DNA of 64,000 bases. Origin: Hansfordia pulvinata. Lineage: Eukaryota; Ascomycota; Sordariomycetes; Xylariales. This document shows positions 43,743 to 55,798 of the stretch, piece after piece. How positions within the stretch are numbered: the first letter of the stretch is position 1; every line of letters starts with the position of its first letter. The stretch spans positions 2,790,001 to 2,854,000 of the forward strand of contig BJKQ01000005.1 in assembly GCA_006538405.1 (NCBI GenBank). Reading direction: 5' to 3'. The notes under the pieces are model-generated. The model was given only the letters and a program-made list of their open reading frames with translations, searched no databases and was not told where the DNA came from. The translations under genes and the position numbers were made by a program.

Positions 43743-44651
43743 CAGACAACCGGCCGGTTTCCCATACCTCATCCGTTTCTGCCGGGTCCGCAGGATGGGC
43801 AGATGGCCTGGCTGTCACTTTCGGAGGGAAGCGCCGAAGCCCACGCGGGAAGGAGGGGCGCCGGAGAGCATTCTAGTTTGACTACCTGTGTCTGTAGGTA
43901 TCTCTCCCGGCAGTTGGGTCGGAGAAAGTGTTCCTTCGGGTGTATACACGAGTGTCATGTCGGCGCTGCGGTCGCACTGCTGCCCAGGCCACTGCCAGCC
44001 CAGCCTTGAGATCTGGGCGAAATCCTTCGGTGGCGAAGATGTGAAGATGTGAAGGGGGGTGGCGGTGAACGCGCGGTTAAGGCCGCTTTCGGGCACCTCT
44101 CGGGCGGCAACTGAGGCTGCTCGTGTGGTGCTGCGTGCTTTGCTGCTGACGGGCCGCGGGCGGGTGGCGTCGACGGTCTGGCGGGCAGCCCTGGCACATG
44201 CATACTCCGTACATCCAATGTGAGGTACGTAGGTAGGTTGGAACCTGGGTAACCATGTGTACCCTTAAGTTAGGTATGTGGGCACAGCAGAGGTACGGGT
44301 ACTCGTACCGGTGCATCTACGTGTGTTGTGTTCCATGGGATTAAGGGCTGGGCTCGGGAGGGATGTCGAATGTCCAGGGCATGTGCCACTCCTTAGCTAC
44401 ACCAGCATACCGTCCTCACCGGCGGACGGTGTGAGGAAAGTAGAGAGATAACAAGGTATATGTAAGGTAGGTAAGTAAATGCGAAAATAGATAAGGTAAG
44501 GTAGGGTTGAGCCGCGGGCTGGATCGTACTAGACCTCACTGGGAAGACATGCACGTCGGTCAGGGTCGCGGGGGAGGGGTTTAGAGGCAAGGTAGGTGGT
44601 AGAAATCTACCCAACACAACACAACCCAGACCAATCCCAGCCCACATCGCC

Positions 44652-44672
44652 CAGCTCAGCTCAGCTCAGCTG
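44652..44672. repeat. CAGCT tandem
   Basis: Four copies of the pentamer CAGCT, itself containing the AGCT palindrome. Confidence 0.85.
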
Positions 44673-45014
44673 ACCTTGGTTGGTTGAGCCAGACCCCTCG
44701 ACGGCTCAACCATTCTCGCTTCGCAAGCCGATGGGGCTGGACAGGCGAAGAGGCGGAAAGAGTGCGGTCGCGATCTCGGGGGGGGAGGAGATGATCAGCG
44801 ATGCTTCTTGCCTACCTGTCCGACCTAACTCGAGGGTTATGGGGCAGGTCGATAGGCATATACTCGTAGGGCAAGCCATGAGAAAAAGCCCACCCGGCCG
44901 AGTGTACTCGCGTGTAGCCCACTGCGTTGACCACGTGCGCGCGGCATTTGGGGATGGGGATGGGCCATCGGAGCAGGCTCGGTCCCCGAATCAAGTCGTC
45001 CACGATTACTCTGG

Positions 45015-45028
45015 TTTTTTTTTTTTTT
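45015..45028. repeat. T14 homopolymer
   Basis: Fourteen consecutive T in the spacer. Confidence 0.9.
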
Positions 45029-46160
45029 GTCGTCCAAAATACATTTAAGCATGCATGGGAAAAGCCGGCACCCCGGCGGCCATTAGGTTTCCTTACAGGC
45101 GGGCGGGCGGGCGCGCGGGGTAGCGTGACCGAGAGGTGGCGAATCTTGGCTCCTTCGCCCGCCCTTCGTTCGGTGAAGATGGGGTCGGAAGGGAGAGAGG
45201 GGGTCCCCGACCTCGGCCTCTTAAACTTTTTGATGGACTGATTGGGTAGGTAGGTAGGTCAATGATCGGGGGTGAGGTATCGTAGGTTCGGCCCTTTCTT
45301 CCCAGCCACCTGCTTTATGGGGACGGAGGGGAGAGTTGCAGGGAGCGGTGGACCATTTTCTAAGGAGGTACGAGTACCTACCGGGAGTAGGGAGTGGCTT
45401 TTTGTGGTTAGTTGGAAGGCATCACGGGTCACACAAGGTGGTCACTGGCGTCCTCTGGAAGTATGGAAATCGTGACTGCCCACTCCGACTGCCATATCCG
45501 ATCAAAAGAGGACGCAACATGAAGCACTGCCATGGAAGATGGTATCACGCTATCACCGACGATCACAAGCGTCTCACACAAATGAGCTGATATAGTTTCT
45601 TATGTACTAGAGTATACATGTGTGTATATCAAATCTCGACGTTGCTCCATGTGGCAGGTCGTCGTCGTCGTCCCTTCTCGATGGGGATGTGGTCTGGGTA
45701 TCAAAGAGTAGTAGTAGTAGTAGGAGGAGGAGGAGGAGGAGGAAAAGTGCAGTGTGTGTGTGGGTGCCAGTCCGCGGACGTCAAGTGACGGACATGGCTT
45801 GCTGGCGGCCAGGCTCTAGCAAATCGAGACGGGGGTTCACGAGAAAGAAAAAAAAAAAAAGGGATAGGGGCTATGTACAGCGAAAGGGGCCCTGAGTTGA
45901 AAAAGGGTGATGGGCAAGAGACTGTGAAGAAGAAGACAAGAGGTGACCGCTGATGTGTATGCCTGTGGCTCCCCAAACTCCGGTGGTGATGCATTGTTGT
46001 TCAGGTTCGTGGTGGCGGTGATGATGGTGGTGGTGGTGGTGGTTATAATGATGCGCAGGATATCGACGAGGAGATCAGCCCCCTGCCTCTTTCATCTCCC
46101 GCGGGATGCAAGACAGTCGTAGTAGCAGTAGTAGCAGTAGTAGCAGTAGAACGTGTCTGT

Positions 46161-48143
46161 TCACACCCACACCGGCACGTTGCCGTACGGGCTGTCGGGG
46201 GACAACTCGGACAGCCGGGGCGGCTGGCTCGGGCGCTTGCTTGCGCGGTGGGCCATGGCCATCAGGCTGCTGTTGTGGTTCTCGCGGACGGCGCCGAGGG
46301 GCGACGGCGCGGGCTTGTTGTCGGTGGTGGTGGTGTTGGTGGTGGACAGGGCCGGGACGGCCGGCAGCGGCTTCTTGGTGACGACCTCGAGCGGGCGGGG
46401 CGCGCACGAGGCCGCGCTGATGCTGTGGATCTCGTCGTCGTCGTCCTGGCTGTAGATGGACTCGTCGGCGTACGCGGAACGGGCCCACGACGACGGCGGG
46501 GGCGCGCCACCCGGGGCCGGCGTCGCGCGGCCGGTCAGCGCCGTGCCGAGGGTCAGGACGCTCCGGCGGGCGCCGTCGTCGAGGTCGCGCATGCCGGCGA
46601 AGGGCGTCTTGTCTGGTTGTTGCTGCTGCTGCTGCTGCGGGGTTTGCTGCAGCAGCAGGCCGTACTGGCGCAGGACGGCGTCGTGCTCGCGCAGGGCGCG
46701 CTGCTCGCGGTGGGCGGCCTCGGCGCCGGCGACGTCGATGCCGGCGCGCATCATGAGGGAGCGGACGCGCCCCTCGCCGCCGCGGCCGTGGCCCGGCAGC
46801 GTGACGAAGGGGTGCCAGAAGGCCTCGGACAGCAGGGTGGGCAGGTAGTAGGGGTCGAGGGCGTCGGCGAACGAGTGGCTGTCGGCGGCGACGGACAGCG
46901 CCCACAGCACGTCGCCGCCGACCTCGCGCAGGGCGCCCGCCCGCGAGCCCGGCTGCCCCGGCCCCGGCCCCGACCCCGGCCCCGTTCCCAGCGCGGCGTC
47001 CGCCCGCGTGTGGTCCAGCCACGACTGCGCCAGCTGGTCCAGCTGGCTCGCCAAGCCCAGCACCATCGCGCTGCCCGAGCCCAGCCGCGACGGCGTCCGC
47101 TCGATCCGCGAGAAGGCCTCGGCCGGCGTGTACTTGATCCGCAGCTCCCGCACCCGGCCCTCGCGCGACGGGATGCCCACCATGGCCACCCGGTTGTTGC
47201 TGCCGTTGTTGTTGTTGGCCCTCGATGTTGGCGATGTCGGCGACGACGATGAAGACGACTGCTGCTGCGGCTCGTCAACGACCCAACCGCTGCCCTTGGC
47301 CCACGACTTGACCACGTGCGCCGAGTGGTCCGGCAGCAGGATGCTGATGGTCTTGGCCGGGCGCGTCAGCAAGCCGTGGTCGATCAGCGACGCCCGCCCG
47401 CAGATCGCGTACTGCAGGTGGCCCAGCGTCCCCGCCAGCGTGTCGAACAGCTCCCCCAGCTCCTCGAGCCCAATGTGCTCCGCCGGGCACGCGCTCTCCG
47501 TGTCCCACCCCGCCGCCCCGGTGGACGTCGTGATGGTGGCAGCTGCTGCTGTGGTGGCGGTAGCGGTCCCGTACGCAGATACGCTGCTGCCTTCCCCGAC
47601 GCTCGAGGCCGTGTATATGCTCCTGCCCTCCTGCTTGGAGAACAGGCTGCTGGCCCCCTCCGAGGAAGAGGATGATGATGATGATGATGATGACGACGAT
47701 GAGTGCTGGTGGTTGGAGCCGCTGCCGCGCGAGCTAGTCGTCGCCCGCGCGAACAGGCTGCCGCTGGCCTTGCTGTACAGGCTGCTGCCGATGCTGCCGA
47801 TGCTGCCGCCGCCGCTGACCTTGCTGCCGTGCTGGTGTTTCCTGTGCGGCGTCGCCGGCCGCGCGTCCGGCTTGAGCGACTCGACGAACCTCGGCGCCGG
47901 CGCCCCCCGCGGCGTCATGCTGTACCGCATCGCCGGCGGGCTGACCACGAACCCGTTCCCTCCCTGCTGCGTCGCGGCGGGGGCATCCGCCCGCGCTGGC
48001 GCCCCGTGCTGCTGCTGCTGCTGCTGGGCGGCTTGCTTTTGCGTGTGTGTGTGTGTCTGTGCTTGCGCCCGTGACGTCGCGGGCGAGCCGCCCGGGCCGC
48101 CGCGGGCTGCTAGGCACCCGAAGCAGGACCGGAAGGCCTCCAT
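46161..48143 (-). CDS. Fungal low-complexity protein with a Cys-containing N-terminus, function unknown
   Basis: Single exon, 660 residues from the ATG at 48143 (MEAFRSCFGCLAARGG). The frame stays open 28 codons further upstream, but without an ATG. The N-terminus has two Cys in a hydrophobic context that could be acylated. Low-complexity runs follow: Gln, Ser (poly-Ser of about 14), Gly and Pro. Two ordered-looking stretches remain: AEHIGLEELGELFDTLAGTL with GRASLIDHGLLTRPAKTISILLPDHSAHVVKSW, and a helical block around EVGGDVLWALSVAADSHSFADALDPYYLPTLLSEAFWHPF. These could be a fungal-specific domain, but I cannot name it. The C-terminus is Pro/Ser-rich and ends SPYGNVPVWV. Trinucleotide repeats encode most runs. 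Confidence 0.7.
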   Translation of the reverse strand: MEAFRSCFGCLAARGGPGGSPATSRAQAQTHTHTQKQAAQQQQQQHGAPARADAPAATQQGGNGFVVSPPAMRYSMTPRGAPAPRFVESLKPDARPATPHRKHQHGSKVSGGGSIGSIGSSLYSKASGSLFARATTSSRGSGSNHQHSSSSSSSSSSSSSSEGASSLFSKQEGRSIYTASSVGEGSSVSAYGTATATTAAAATITTSTGAAGWDTESACPAEHIGLEELGELFDTLAGTLGHLQYAICGRASLIDHGLLTRPAKTISILLPDHSAHVVKSWAKGSGWVVDEPQQQSSSSSSPTSPTSRANNNNGSNNRVAMVGIPSREGRVRELRIKYTPAEAFSRIERTPSRLGSGSAMVLGLASQLDQLAQSWLDHTRADAALGTGPGSGPGPGQPGSRAGALREVGGDVLWALSVAADSHSFADALDPYYLPTLLSEAFWHPFVTLPGHGRGGEGRVRSLMMRAGIDVAGAEAAHREQRALREHDAVLRQYGLLLQQTPQQQQQQQPDKTPFAGMRDLDDGARRSVLTLGTALTGRATPAPGGAPPPSSWARSAYADESIYSQDDDDEIHSISAASCAPRPLEVVTKKPLPAVPALSTTNTTTTDNKPAPSPLGAVRENHNSSLMAMAHRASKRPSQPPRLSELSPDSPYGNVPVWV

Positions 48144-49574
48144 TATCGGCGCCCGTTTGCTGGTGTTTCTGTTCTGTACTGTTCTGTTCTTTATTTGCCT
48201 TTCTTCCTTCGTTCCTGTCTCTGTCAAGTTTGTCTGCTATTGAGACTAATATTAGTCACTCCGTTGGTCTGTCTGTTGAAGGAGCGAGTGCAGGCATCAT
48301 TTGGGTGGCATGTAGTAGCGCGTATGGCCGCAGGGCGGAAGTGTGAGTGTGAGAGAGATCGGAGGAGAGAGAGCGAGAGAGAGCGAGAGAGAGGGAAAGG
48401 ATCATAGAGGGGGGCAAAGAGGGCGGCGATAGACCGCCATCACATATACATGTGTGCGAGCCGGGCTGAACAGGTTCGGAACACAAGGACCGCCACTCGG
48501 GAGGCAAGGCAAGGCAAGGCGTGGTGTCCAAAGAGCACCACGCCGTGGGGCGCAAAGGGCATTGTTCAGCACTTACAAGCACAGTGTGGGTTGGGACGAG
48601 CCTTCATATCGCAATCATGGTGCCACAGACAAAGGGGGCGGCAAGTTGGGTCGGCGGATTGGGGAACTGGGATAGGAAAGGAAATTCTCAGAAGGGGAGC
48701 GCATCGCATGGCAAGACCGCGAGAGCGCGGGCGGCCGGGACGTCTTTAAAAGAGGTGGCTAGCCGGCCGGTGATGCACGAGCCGGCTGAGTTTCTCTGAG
48801 AAATCACGCCGCCACTGGCCAGGGTGCTAACACTAGATCAGTCGACTGTGTGGTGCGTGTTGGGTGGCGAAATGGAGAAGGTGGTTCGGAGGGGGCGAAC
48901 ACTTCGGCCCAAAAGACGGGCGAGTTGGAGACCGACGAGAAAACGCTGCATATTCGCCCCCTCGGCACGCATGGGTCGCCGGGACTCTCTCGCCTGAGCC
49001 GGCAGTACCAGCAGAGACAGAGAGAGAGAGTGTGTAAGAGAGAGCGAGAGTGACAGGGAAAGAGAGAGAGAAAGGCAACTTCTGAACAAAGCATCGTCTG
49101 CACTCATGGATTTCTCCGCATAGAATAGATCAAGGTATTCATTCGTCCTTGTTTGCCCTGCCGCCACATGCCTGGCCTCATTGTACCTCTATCTATCCAC
49201 CCCGCAAGCAGCCTCATTGCCGCAATTAGGCAGCTCCAAGACCGAAAAAAAAAGGTATGTAAATGTACAGTCACGTGTGGCCAGAGGACTGCTCTGGACG
49301 GACGATCAGGAGCCCATCCGAGTGTCGGACTAGACCGAGGTGAGGCGGGGCACGCCAAGACGAGGCCCTCATTAACCATGGAGCCTGCAGCAAAGGTCCC
49401 TCACTCAGCTTCTCGGCCTGACATCACGTGGACCGTCCTGCTCCTCAGCACCAGCCTCGTCGCGGGGAGCGTCTATTGAGCGAGGCTGCCCGGCAAGCCG
49501 CACGACGGCCGGCTGCACACAACGCAGCGCCCCAGCCACGCCCTGTTGATCTGCACGCCAGTGGGCAGGAATAT
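48144..49574. other. Intergenic: promoter of the low-complexity gene and 3' flank of RPN11
   Basis: GA-rich microsatellite tracts at about 48349-48395 and 49015-49072 and no supported gene. Confidence 0.5.
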
Positions 49575-50734
49575 CTACTCATCGTCCTCCACGTCCATCT
49601 CTTCGTCATCGCCTTGGCCTCCAGCTGGGCCGTCCCTCTTGGGCATGGTCGCCTCCTTGTCAATCATCTGCCTTGATACCGACACAATGTTGTCCTCGAT
49701 GAGCTGCTGGCCGACGTCCTCCAGGTGCTTCTTGGGGTCCAGCTTGCCGACGTAGCGGGTCTTCAGCTGGTCCTTGGTGAGCTCGGTCTCCTCCTTGACC
49801 CTCTGTTCGTAGCCCTCGGCGAGGGACACAAGCTTGTCGAGGCGTTCCTTGTTCTGGCAGCCCTCGTGGCGGAAATCCTCCATCTCGAGAGCCTCGGTCC
49901 AGACGTGTTTGTGCAGGTTCATGAGCATGTTCTCTTCTAGTGCCGTCTTGCGGTAGTCGATTCCGATCGAGTAGTAGTGGCGATTGAGGCCGTGGATAAG
50001 GGCCTGAATGGAGGGTTTGTTGAGGTGACCGAGGTTGGACGTGCTCTGGCGGGGCTCTTGACCCAGCATCAGAGACTGAGGGTTGATCAGGCGGAAAGCG
50101 TCAATGACCACCTTGCCCTTGACGGATTGTATGGGGTCAACGACGACGGCGACGGCTCGGGGTGTGAGCTGCTCAAAGGACTGCTGGGTGTTGATGTCGA
50201 CCGAGGAGAGCCAGCAGCCGAAACCGGGGTGGGAGTGGTACCAGCCCACGACGGATTCGGGCCTGGGCAGCAGTCAGCGGATGGCCACCGGGAGCGGATG
50301 AGGCACGCCGCGAAAGAGCTTACCTTCCAGTCTGTGTAAGCATGTCCATCATCTTTTGTTGGAACACGGGGTCAACGGCCTCGACACTGACGCCCGTGCC
50401 GCTCTGGGGCATGGCAAAGACATCAACGACGCGCACGGTGAAGTCGTCGACAAACTCTCCCAGCATCAGACCCATGACTTCCATGGGAACACCTGCGCGA
50501 CCATGGCGCAGCATCTTTAGGAGGGCGAGCGAGGAGATGTAGACCGTCTCGGAGTTGTCGATGAGGGTTTGGTTGTCCTGGAGGGGCCGAGGGGGTCAGT
50601 GGGCGCTGTGACGGGACAGGCCGGAAGGCCCACGCGCAGAGCAGAGGGGAATATGGGGGAGTGAAGCTCACCGTGCCCGGGGCGGCGCCAAGGCCACCCA
50701 TGCCGCCCTGCAGCATGCGGTTCAACCGTTCCAT
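49575..50734 (-). CDS. RPN11: 26S proteasome lid deubiquitinase Rpn11
   Basis: Exons 50734-50672, 50577-50324 and 50262-49575 with 94- and 61-bp introns, all in phase; 334 residues, the usual length. The MPN+ domain carries the JAMM zinc motif: Glu in [14 protein letters not shown] and [14 protein letters not shown] with His115, His117 and Asp128 (numbered from this model). The insert regions and the C-terminal [20 protein letters not shown] helix that packs on Rpn8 are conserved. The tail is very acidic. Rpn11 is the metalloprotease of the lid that removes ubiquitin chains en bloc from substrates entering the proteasome, as a dimer with Rpn8. This gene shows no frame break and supports the quality of its own stretch. 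Confidence 0.97.
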
Positions 50735-53700
50735 CGTGACTGTGTGAGGTGTGAGGTGTGAGGGTGGCGGGGCAGCAGCGGAAGGAGCAGGTCGCAGAGT
50801 CGGCGGAACGTGACGGTGACGCCGGACGGGCTTCGGACTTGAATTATGCGCTGTGCGTGGGCAAGAAGAGCAGGAATCCGAGGCGGTAACGGCGACTCGA
50901 TGAGGGTGGCGGGGGTGTTGGCGGGTATGGGCGAAGTAGTGATGACGATGATGCTGGCGATGTTGATACGAGTAGCTGGATGCTTGCGCTGCGTCAGGCG
51001 GGTGGAAGCTGCCCGCCAGGCGGACACTTGGTGGCGTGGCTCCCGGTTGGCCCGCCTCCAGCTCCTGGATGCTGGGGGTAGGTAGGTACCTCTTGCTAGC
51101 CGTATCATGCTGCGAGGAGGATTGTACCCAACCCAACAGCAGAGCTGGAGGAAGGCACGAGTACCCGCACCTCTCCAGCGCCGGTCTGGGCCCAAGTCCA
51201 GTGCTTCAAGTCGGATACTCCGGTACTTTCGTCGGTACTGGGAACGAGGCAGCCCTGGAGGCACTGACGACGCTCAGCTCTGCCTGCCAGCACTGGCCGC
51301 TCTGCCACCCAACTGCAAGCTTGCGCAGCCAATCACGGAGCTGCCTTACTTTCGATTCTGCCCCGCTTCCACTTAGTACCTAAGGTACAAGCAAGCCATT
51401 TACGCGTCGGGTACGAGCACTCTGTCTCCCGTCGTACTTATTCCAGCGGCCAGGTCAGCGAACAGAGCATGTAAGGATGGGCACCGCGGGAACTATTTGC
51501 CCTGAAAAATGCAGATGGCATGCAAGGAAACGGGCATTGTCGTCAAATTCTGAAGATGATGGCGTGTGATGCTGCAGGACCGGCGGTTTCTGGTGAACAA
51601 TACGTTTTGTCCTCTCTATATGTAGCAACAATTCTGGCTACGAGTAGTCCTGACGATGAAATCCAAGTTTGCTGCTGTGACGAAAGAAACGACTCGCAAC
51701 CTTCGAAGATAGCTCAAGCTTCATAGGGGGTTGACTTGACGTGAATGCTTCCGAGTCCACACTTTACCCGTTGATCATCCTGTTTCACCTCCGAGCAGCG
51801 TCATAGAGGTAGAGCATTAACTGCCGTGAGACGCCTCCAATAGCCGCGCATTGCAGCGCCGTGTTGGTCGAGATGCCGTGTGATCGTGAAGACTGTGTAC
51901 CGACTCTGGGAGCCCGCCCAGTGTGGCTTTTGTTCGTGTCCTGTCACGAACGCAGTGTGCTCGGTCGGAGAGCAACGTAGGCGCGCCGAAGCTCACGTGG
52001 CGGTTACGTGGCGAGCACCAGGACCGAGGCATGGAATGTGTTGCATCAGCGGCTCCGCGCTCGCTCATCTCAAAGATTTTTTGGCTCACGCAAATTGAGG
52101 GCAGACCCGGGCGGTCCCCATGTCATTCATTTCTTTGCCACGGCTACCTGCTGTCTTGTCCGACCATGTTGACCGCTTCATCCCGTTGACTTGGAGAGGC
52201 CGCCTGTGTTGCCAAGAAGAGCAACGGCTTCGCGCCTTACTCAGCTCGCCTACTGAGGCTGCCTAGCCGGACGGGGTACGGAGTAATGACGCGCTGGCAA
52301 ACCTGGCAGCGGGAGAACGACATCAACATGTGGCGATGCACTCTTAATCACCAATGGCTGCAGAATGCTTCTCGGCTCTAGGGTGCCGGGCGGCTGGGTT
52401 CAAATAGGCTCGGTGCTACCATCCGTCTGCCGTGCACGCTATGCTGTGGCCACGCTCATCCACCGCCTGACCGATGAAGGCCAGAGGCCTGGCAGGCGAC
52501 TGCTCGTTATTCATGATTCTCGCAAAGCGACGCAGCCGATGTCGTGCACGGTCGCTGCTGTTAAAGCGCACAGGGATCAAGACCAGGAACGCCATCGGCA
52601 CACATCCTGGCTTCAAGCTGTGGAAGCCTTTTTTGGCCCTGGCGCCGATGTTGGCGATTGCCCTGGCACGATCCTTGCGAGAACAGGGAAAGATATGAAA
52701 CAATTTGTTGTTGGTAGTAGGTACTGATATTCGACTGATAACCATACCAGTCTAACTACCTACTTAGTATCATCAGGTTGCCCGACGCTCGAAGCTGCGG
52801 CGGCGCGTGACGCCGTTGGTAGCGCGTAGTAGCCCTAAGGCGAGGGGCCGACCGCTGTCTGATCGTCAAGCGCATAACGGCTGGACGCCACGTTGGCAGC
52901 AGTGTAGATGAGGGCTTTCGACAATAGGCAGCGTTACGATAGAAGGTGGATCGAGATCCTGGAATGTGCAGAGCAATGCAAGCTCGCGGTTCACACGCGC
53001 GAGGATCGGCGAGATCAGGGCACGAGGGCCATCCCTGCCCCGTGCCAGAGGCCGCGCCCTGGCGAGCAAAGGGCCGCCGAGTGGGCCGGAATGGCTGTCT
53101 CCCTGGCTGCTGGCTGCACATTGCCGTGTGCAACACCGGCATCGTGTCTCGCTTGGTTGTTGGTTGACTTGAGCGCCTCGCCAGGTCGCCCGCCCCTTTG
53201 CCATCCCTCTAGAGGTGTCCAGTAGATTGCCGTAGATTGCATCGTCACTTTCCGTCTTACTGATGCCTCCTAGGGGTGGATCCCAAGGCGTTGGGGCGCA
53301 AAGGATCACAGTGAGAGATGCAGGCAGTCAGGGTGGGCGAAGCGGGCAACACTGATGAATGTGTGAATCGAAAGTGCACCTATAAGGTATTCAGACCTAC
53401 TTGACCGCAGCCAGGGCCAAAAATCCGATTCAGGTACCGCCGCGTCTAACAACAAGACGAGGAAAGTGGGAGCCAAGCAAGTTCGCTGATTGGCCTGTCT
53501 ACGCCTCGCTTCGCTGGAAACGGCAACCTGCCTGTCTCCACGCTTATGAAATGCGCCTACCTCGCGCCTGCCTGGTGCTGCCCTTGCATGGTAGATGAAT
53601 AAGGCACCTAAGGTACGAGAACACCCCACGTGCCGGGTAGGCAGGTACATCCATGTAGCCGTAAGTGCCTGCAGATACCGTGAGGCAGGTTGAAGTATCC

Positions 53701-54364
53701 GAGGCAGGTACGTCCCCCAATAATTACCACCTTGATGACTGACCTCGCCCTGATATTGCTGGCTGTACCACCCCTTGCTTGCCCGGTGTGGTCGTCACGC
53801 GTCGCGGCACTATGATGGCGCATGCCAGAAGCCAAAGGTGCCGCACTCTGGGCATCGGATTGCCGTCCATGCCCGTCCTGACGTGAGAAGGAGCCTGGAC
53901 CTGTCAGCTCGAGTCCAGTCTCCCCGTCAGCTCTGACGGGGCCCGGACCTCGAAGTCCTCCACTATAATGGCCAGCGTGCCCATCCAAAGTCCAGGCTTC
54001 CATTTACATTCACTGCTGGCCCCCCTTCGGTTTCTGTCTTCACCCCACCAACACGGTTGCACCTTCCTCCGTCGCTCGCTCATTATACCTTCTGGCCCTC
54101 GCTCCTTACCTCTTGTGTCTGCATTCTCTTCTTCTCAGGTGCCTGAGGTACCTACCTAGCTTCTCGATTCTGCTGGTACTTTCCCAATCTCCTTCCTGTG
54201 TTCTCCCATCATCTCTTCCTGGACATAATCAGAACCCATCGACAACCCTCCCTCGACTACTCTGCTCTGCTCCAACCATCACAAACTGGTGCCAGAGCCG
54301 CCTCTTCACGCCTCGGGACACGAACCACTGTGGACCAGCACATACACACTCGGGTCGAATCAAC
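50735..54364. other. Intergenic spacer of 3.6 kb
   Basis: No gene supported. It has a perfect TACCTAAGGTA at 51377-51387 and related CCTAAGGTAC near 53608. A CACGAGTACCC copy lies near 51157, and a CT-rich probable promoter before 54365. Confidence 0.5.
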
Positions 54365-55423
54365 ATGAAAGCATCGGCCGTCTTCGCCTTTGTCGCGGCG
54401 TCAGCCAGCGCCGCGCTCGCCGCATCAACCCCCCGTCTGGCCCAACGCGGCAACGGCCTCGCCACCTTCATGTCCAAGGATACCCACACGTATGCCAAGG
54501 CCGACCCTTCCGAATCGACCATGAGAATCGCCGCTGTCGACGAGGCCGGCGGCGACCCGAACAAGATCACCACCGCCTGCCTGCCCGTCAATGCTGTAAG
54601 TACAATATTTCCTCTCGGTGCCGCTGGAGAACAGGAACCCTCCCTTGCTTTCCCGGTCTCGCGGTGCTTTCTCACGCGGAATATGGCGCTTTTCCCGTGC
54701 AAAGGCGACGCCAAGACGGTGGCAAGGTTGCTTCGTCTGGGTTACCGCGAGCCCGCTTCGAAAGCCATGCCTGGCGGGGCAAGATGAGGACCCTTCAGCA
54801 ACGCCACCGGCTTGCGAAGCCATGGCATTGCCACGCCTCTCTTTCGCCTCACGTTTCACAATCTGTTTTTTCTTTTGCATCTCGCTCTTCTGCAGCGACC
54901 CGCAGACCCCAGTTCTTCAGGTCGTTGAATAGGGGGTGGTGGCGGTTTGCACCAGCAGCAACGACGCTCCCGAGACCGCGCAAGACGAGCCCTGGCTAAC
55001 GGGACGGATTTCCGACAACAGGGAGCCACGCCCACAGACTGCGAGAAGCTCATCAGCGAGCTGCGCGCCCTCAACAAGAACGGCACGGAAGGGCCATTGG
55101 ACGTGCCCGCGGGAATGTGCGCCAACTGGCAGGCGGGCACGTGCCTGGCTCAGGTGTGCGCGCGCGACGCGGACTACTCGGAGCAGCCCGGCGCCGTCGC
55201 TGACCGCTTCGCCGGGGAGCCAATGACGTGCATCCGCTCTCAGGAGAGCGCCGTCGTCTCGGACTGCCCCGACTACGGTGACGCCTGCGGCTCCTACCGC
55301 TACTGGTTGATCGCGCCCCCGAACGCGTGGAACGGCGGCACCCAGCAGGACGAAGCGCGTGACGCCGATCGCGCCGCTGCCAGCGGCAGCAACGACCCCA
55401 ATGGCGGCAAGGCCCGACAGTAA
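54365..55423 (+). CDS. Cysteine-rich small secreted protein
   Basis: Modelled as exons 54365-54595 and 55022-55423 (phase 0; GTAAGT donor, GCTAAC branch-like site, AACAG acceptor), 210 residues. It has a signal peptide (MKASAVFAFVAASASAALAA) and then a dibasic-free propart. The region from CLPVNA onward has eight Cys (TDCEKL, GMCANW, GTCLAQVC, MTCIRS, SDCPDY, DACGSY), enough for four disulfides. Sequons NGT support secretion. The pattern resembles small Cys-rich fungal secreted proteins seen among candidate effectors. No named family is claimed and activity is unknown. The 426-bp intron is unusually long, and acceptors at 54895, 54955 or 54958 are also in phase; the one at 54895 leads to an early stop. 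Confidence 0.65.
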
Positions 55424-55798
55424 GTTCGGACGAGCCATCGAGGGTACCTACCGTCTGGGCTTCCAGGGGGACGGACGTGAGCATACAGATAGACACACTT
55501 CCATCAGCAGGGGTAATGTAGCTACGGAGGAGGGACGGGTAGTCAGTCTCAAGCCCTTGTTTTCATTTTCACATTCAATTCTTTCAACTAATTTCCAACC
55601 CGTGGAAGATGTCAGTTCAACACCCGAACATGAGTTTCATCACGGGTCTGTGTCTTGAGCAATACTTGCTGTAGCCACCAAATTCATTCTGTTGATAACC
55701 CTACATGCATTCCGAGAAGAGAACCTCTTTCTCCTCGTCCCGTTTCGTTCGAAATGGACACTGGCACCAGATCGCTTTGTACAGTCTGCGAATGGAGA
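55424..55798. other. Convergent 3' flanks
   Basis: Spacer between the secreted-protein gene (plus) and the GST-like gene (minus); no gene seen. Confidence 0.5.

Larger units (their letters stand above)
42825..46160. other. Intergenic spacer of 3.3 kb
   Basis: No supported gene. It contains G19, T14 and CAGCT repeats and several TACGAGTAC copies (near 43470, 43590, 44298, 45368). TAGGTAGG runs occur near 44232, 44467 and 45247. GTAGTAGTAG and GAGGAGGAG triplet repeats lie near 45710-45740. Confidence 0.5.

Noticed and set aside
46248..47252. Plus-strand frames of up to 411 codons over the low-complexity gene
   Set aside because: Antisense shadows; repeats read as Gly/Arg or Cys/Trp runs.
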